Source: Oceanospirillales bacterium (lineage in GTDB: Bacteria; Pseudomonadota; Gammaproteobacteria; Pseudomonadales; Balneatricaceae). Taken from it: a stretch of DNA of 64,000 nucleotides. Below are positions 62,501 to 64,000 of the stretch, piece after piece. The stretch spans positions 310,001 through 374,000 of the forward strand of contig JAAEYW010000001.1 of the NCBI GenBank assembly GCA_018223185.1, written 5' to 3'. The first letter of the stretch is position 1; each line of letters begins with the position of its first letter. A model generated the notes under the pieces. The model was not told the origin of the DNA. It saw only the letters and a list, made by a program, of their open reading frames with translations, and searched no databases. The translations under genes and the position numbers were made by a program.

Positions 62501-64000
62501 GAAACGATCAGCCTGGTGGCAGCATTTAACCACATGCATATCTTTATCGACCCCGATCCTGATGTTGCCAGCTCATTTGTTGAACGTAAGCGGATGTTTG
62601 CGCTGCCACGCTCCAGCTGGACAGACTACAACTCCAAGCTGATCAGTAAAGGCGGTGGAATATTTGCCCGTTCGGCTAAATGGATCGATATATCGCCACA
62701 GATGAAAAAGCGGTTTGCGATCTCTGCAGATCGTCTGGCGCCGAATGATCTGATCAACGCGCTGTTAAAAGCGCCGGTTGATATGTTGTGGAACGGTGGT
62801 ATCGGAACCTATGTTAAAGCGACTCAGGAAAGTCATGCAGATGTTGGTGATAAAGCCAATGACAGTCTGCGGGTAAATGGCTGTGAACTGAGGTGTAAAG
62901 TCCTTGGTGAGGGCGGTAATCTGGGCTTTACGCAGCTCGGACGGATTGAATTTGCTCTTAAGGGAGGCTCATCCAATACTGACTTTATTGATAATGCCGG
63001 GGGTGTCGATTGTTCTGACCATGAAGTTAATATCAAGATTCTGTTGAATGAACTGGTCAGTCAGGGTGATATGACCATGAAACAGCGTAATCAGCTGTTA
63101 CGTGATATGACCGATGATGTGGCGGAGCTGGTGTTGAAAAACAACTACCGTCAGGCTCAGGCGCTGAATATCGCCGAAACCTTTTCTCAGGAGTCTCTTG
63201 ATGACTACATCCGCCTGATTAAAAGTCTGCAGCGTGAAGGCAAACTTAATCCAGAACTTGAGTTCTTGCCAACAGAAAAACAGCTGTTGCAGCGCCGTGA
63301 GCAGGGTCAGGGGTTAACCCGTCCAGAGCTTTCAGTGTTGATCTGTTATGCACGTATTGAGTTGAAACAGGCGCTCATTAACACCTGGATTACTGAGGAT
63401 GAAGGTTTTTCCAAAGAGATGGAAACAGCCTTCCCGGCGCGTTTGTTGAAGGAGTTTCCTGAGGCGCTGCATAATCATCGCCTGCATCGGGAGATTACCG
63501 CGACCCAGATCGCCAACGATCTGATTAACCGGATGGGGATCACCTTTGTAAATAACCTCAGTACGGCAATTGGTGTCAGTTACTCGCAGATCGCAGCAGC
63601 CTATATGGTTGCCCGTGAAATCTTTAATATTGAATCTCAGTGGCAGCAGATTGAGGCGCTGGATAATCGGGTGCCAGCCGAGTTACAGGTTGCCATGATG
63701 AAGGATCTGGTTCAGTTGCTGGGGCGCGGCACGCAGTGGCTGTTAAGGCATCACCGTGATGGTCTTAATATGCAGCATTGCCTTGACGCTTATAAACCGG
63801 CCATTGATCAGGTGGTGGTTTCTGATGAACAGATCCATAAAGTGATTCCGGCAGATCGTCTGACGGAAAAATATGATCGTTATACCGGTGCAGGGGTGCC
63901 GGGGCAGCTGTCAGCGTTCTGTGCGGCCAGTGAAAATATATACTGGTTACTGGATGTAATCGATGTTGCCCGGGAAACCAGTGAAGATGTAGAGCAGGTA
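59537..64000 (+). CDS. gdhB: NAD-specific glutamate dehydrogenase (large, GDH2/GdhB type), C-terminus missing
   Basis: Open from the ATG at 59537 to the window edge: 1488 codons with no stop, where the family has about 1600 residues, so only the tail is missing. The GDH core is visible: [73 protein letters not shown] and [22 protein letters not shown], with the ACT-type regulatory region before it. It oxidatively deaminates glutamate to 2-oxoglutarate with NAD and is a main route of amino acid catabolism in marine gammaproteobacteria. It is divergent from the Lrp regulator. Confidence 0.95.
   Translation, partial: [1488 protein letters not shown]

Overview
The window looks like ordinary chromosome of a marine gammaproteobacterium of the Oceanospirillales type (Amphritea, Neptunomonas or Marinobacterium are my best guesses; inferred from gene content and style, not from a marker gene). 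Supporting points are a DctPQM TRAP transporter, an NhaC antiporter, a trimeric-type porin, the giant NAD-dependent glutamate dehydrogenase, HrpA, PpnN, MlaA and a mid-range G+C content. I found no rRNA, tRNA, CRISPR array, prophage or insertion sequence.

Layout. 0-9.3 kb: 5' end of an SSS-type membrane protein, yidD, phoH, a CobB-type deacylase, ppnN, a divergent putA-like gene and a thiolase. 9.4-17.4 kb: an AEC transporter, an AIM24-like gene, an M23 peptidase overlapping a bactofilin, a class II glutamine amidotransferase and hrpA. 17.8-21.1 kb: a highly expressed porin, mlaA, an SDR and a NYN-domain gene. 21.4-39.8 kb: an amine/amino-acid catabolic region holding three mutually similar LysR regulators, two class III aminotransferases each paired with an aldehyde dehydrogenase, a PuuB-like oxidase, NhaC, a TRAP transporter with a UspA gene, and a few unrelated genes (exported DNA ligase, cNMP-binding protein, EamA exporter). 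40-47.4 kb: a RecQ helicase, a DUF1289 gene that probably starts with CTG, an MBL-fold hydrolase, an HD-GYP protein with a large insertion, a YbaK-type gene broken by an in-frame TGA, and a ChrR-like cupin coupled to an Nmad3 protein. 47.4-50.6 kb: an AraC regulator divergent from an ornithine-cyclodeaminase-family gene and a DadA-like oxidase. 50.7-55.9 kb: a TetR-controlled RND/LolA-like/outer-membrane-barrel cassette with the same palindrome in both promoters. 56-64 kb: Ap4A phosphorylase, a flavodoxin-like protein, a small unknown protein, an EamA exporter, an Lrp regulator and most of gdh2.

How the genes may work together. The 21-40 kb region reads as two parallel LysR / aminotransferase / aldehyde dehydrogenase modules, one fitting beta-alanine to acetyl-CoA and one fitting a GABA-like amine to succinate, with an uptake and oxidation module between them under a third sister LysR. 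The PutA-like gene, the DadA/OCD pair and gdh2 fit a general amino-acid-catabolising lifestyle. The observations I would check first are the three-LysR amine region, the PutA-like protein with altered catalytic residues in both domains, the TetR/RND cassette with twin operators, the interrupted ybaK, and the cupin-Nmad3 pair.
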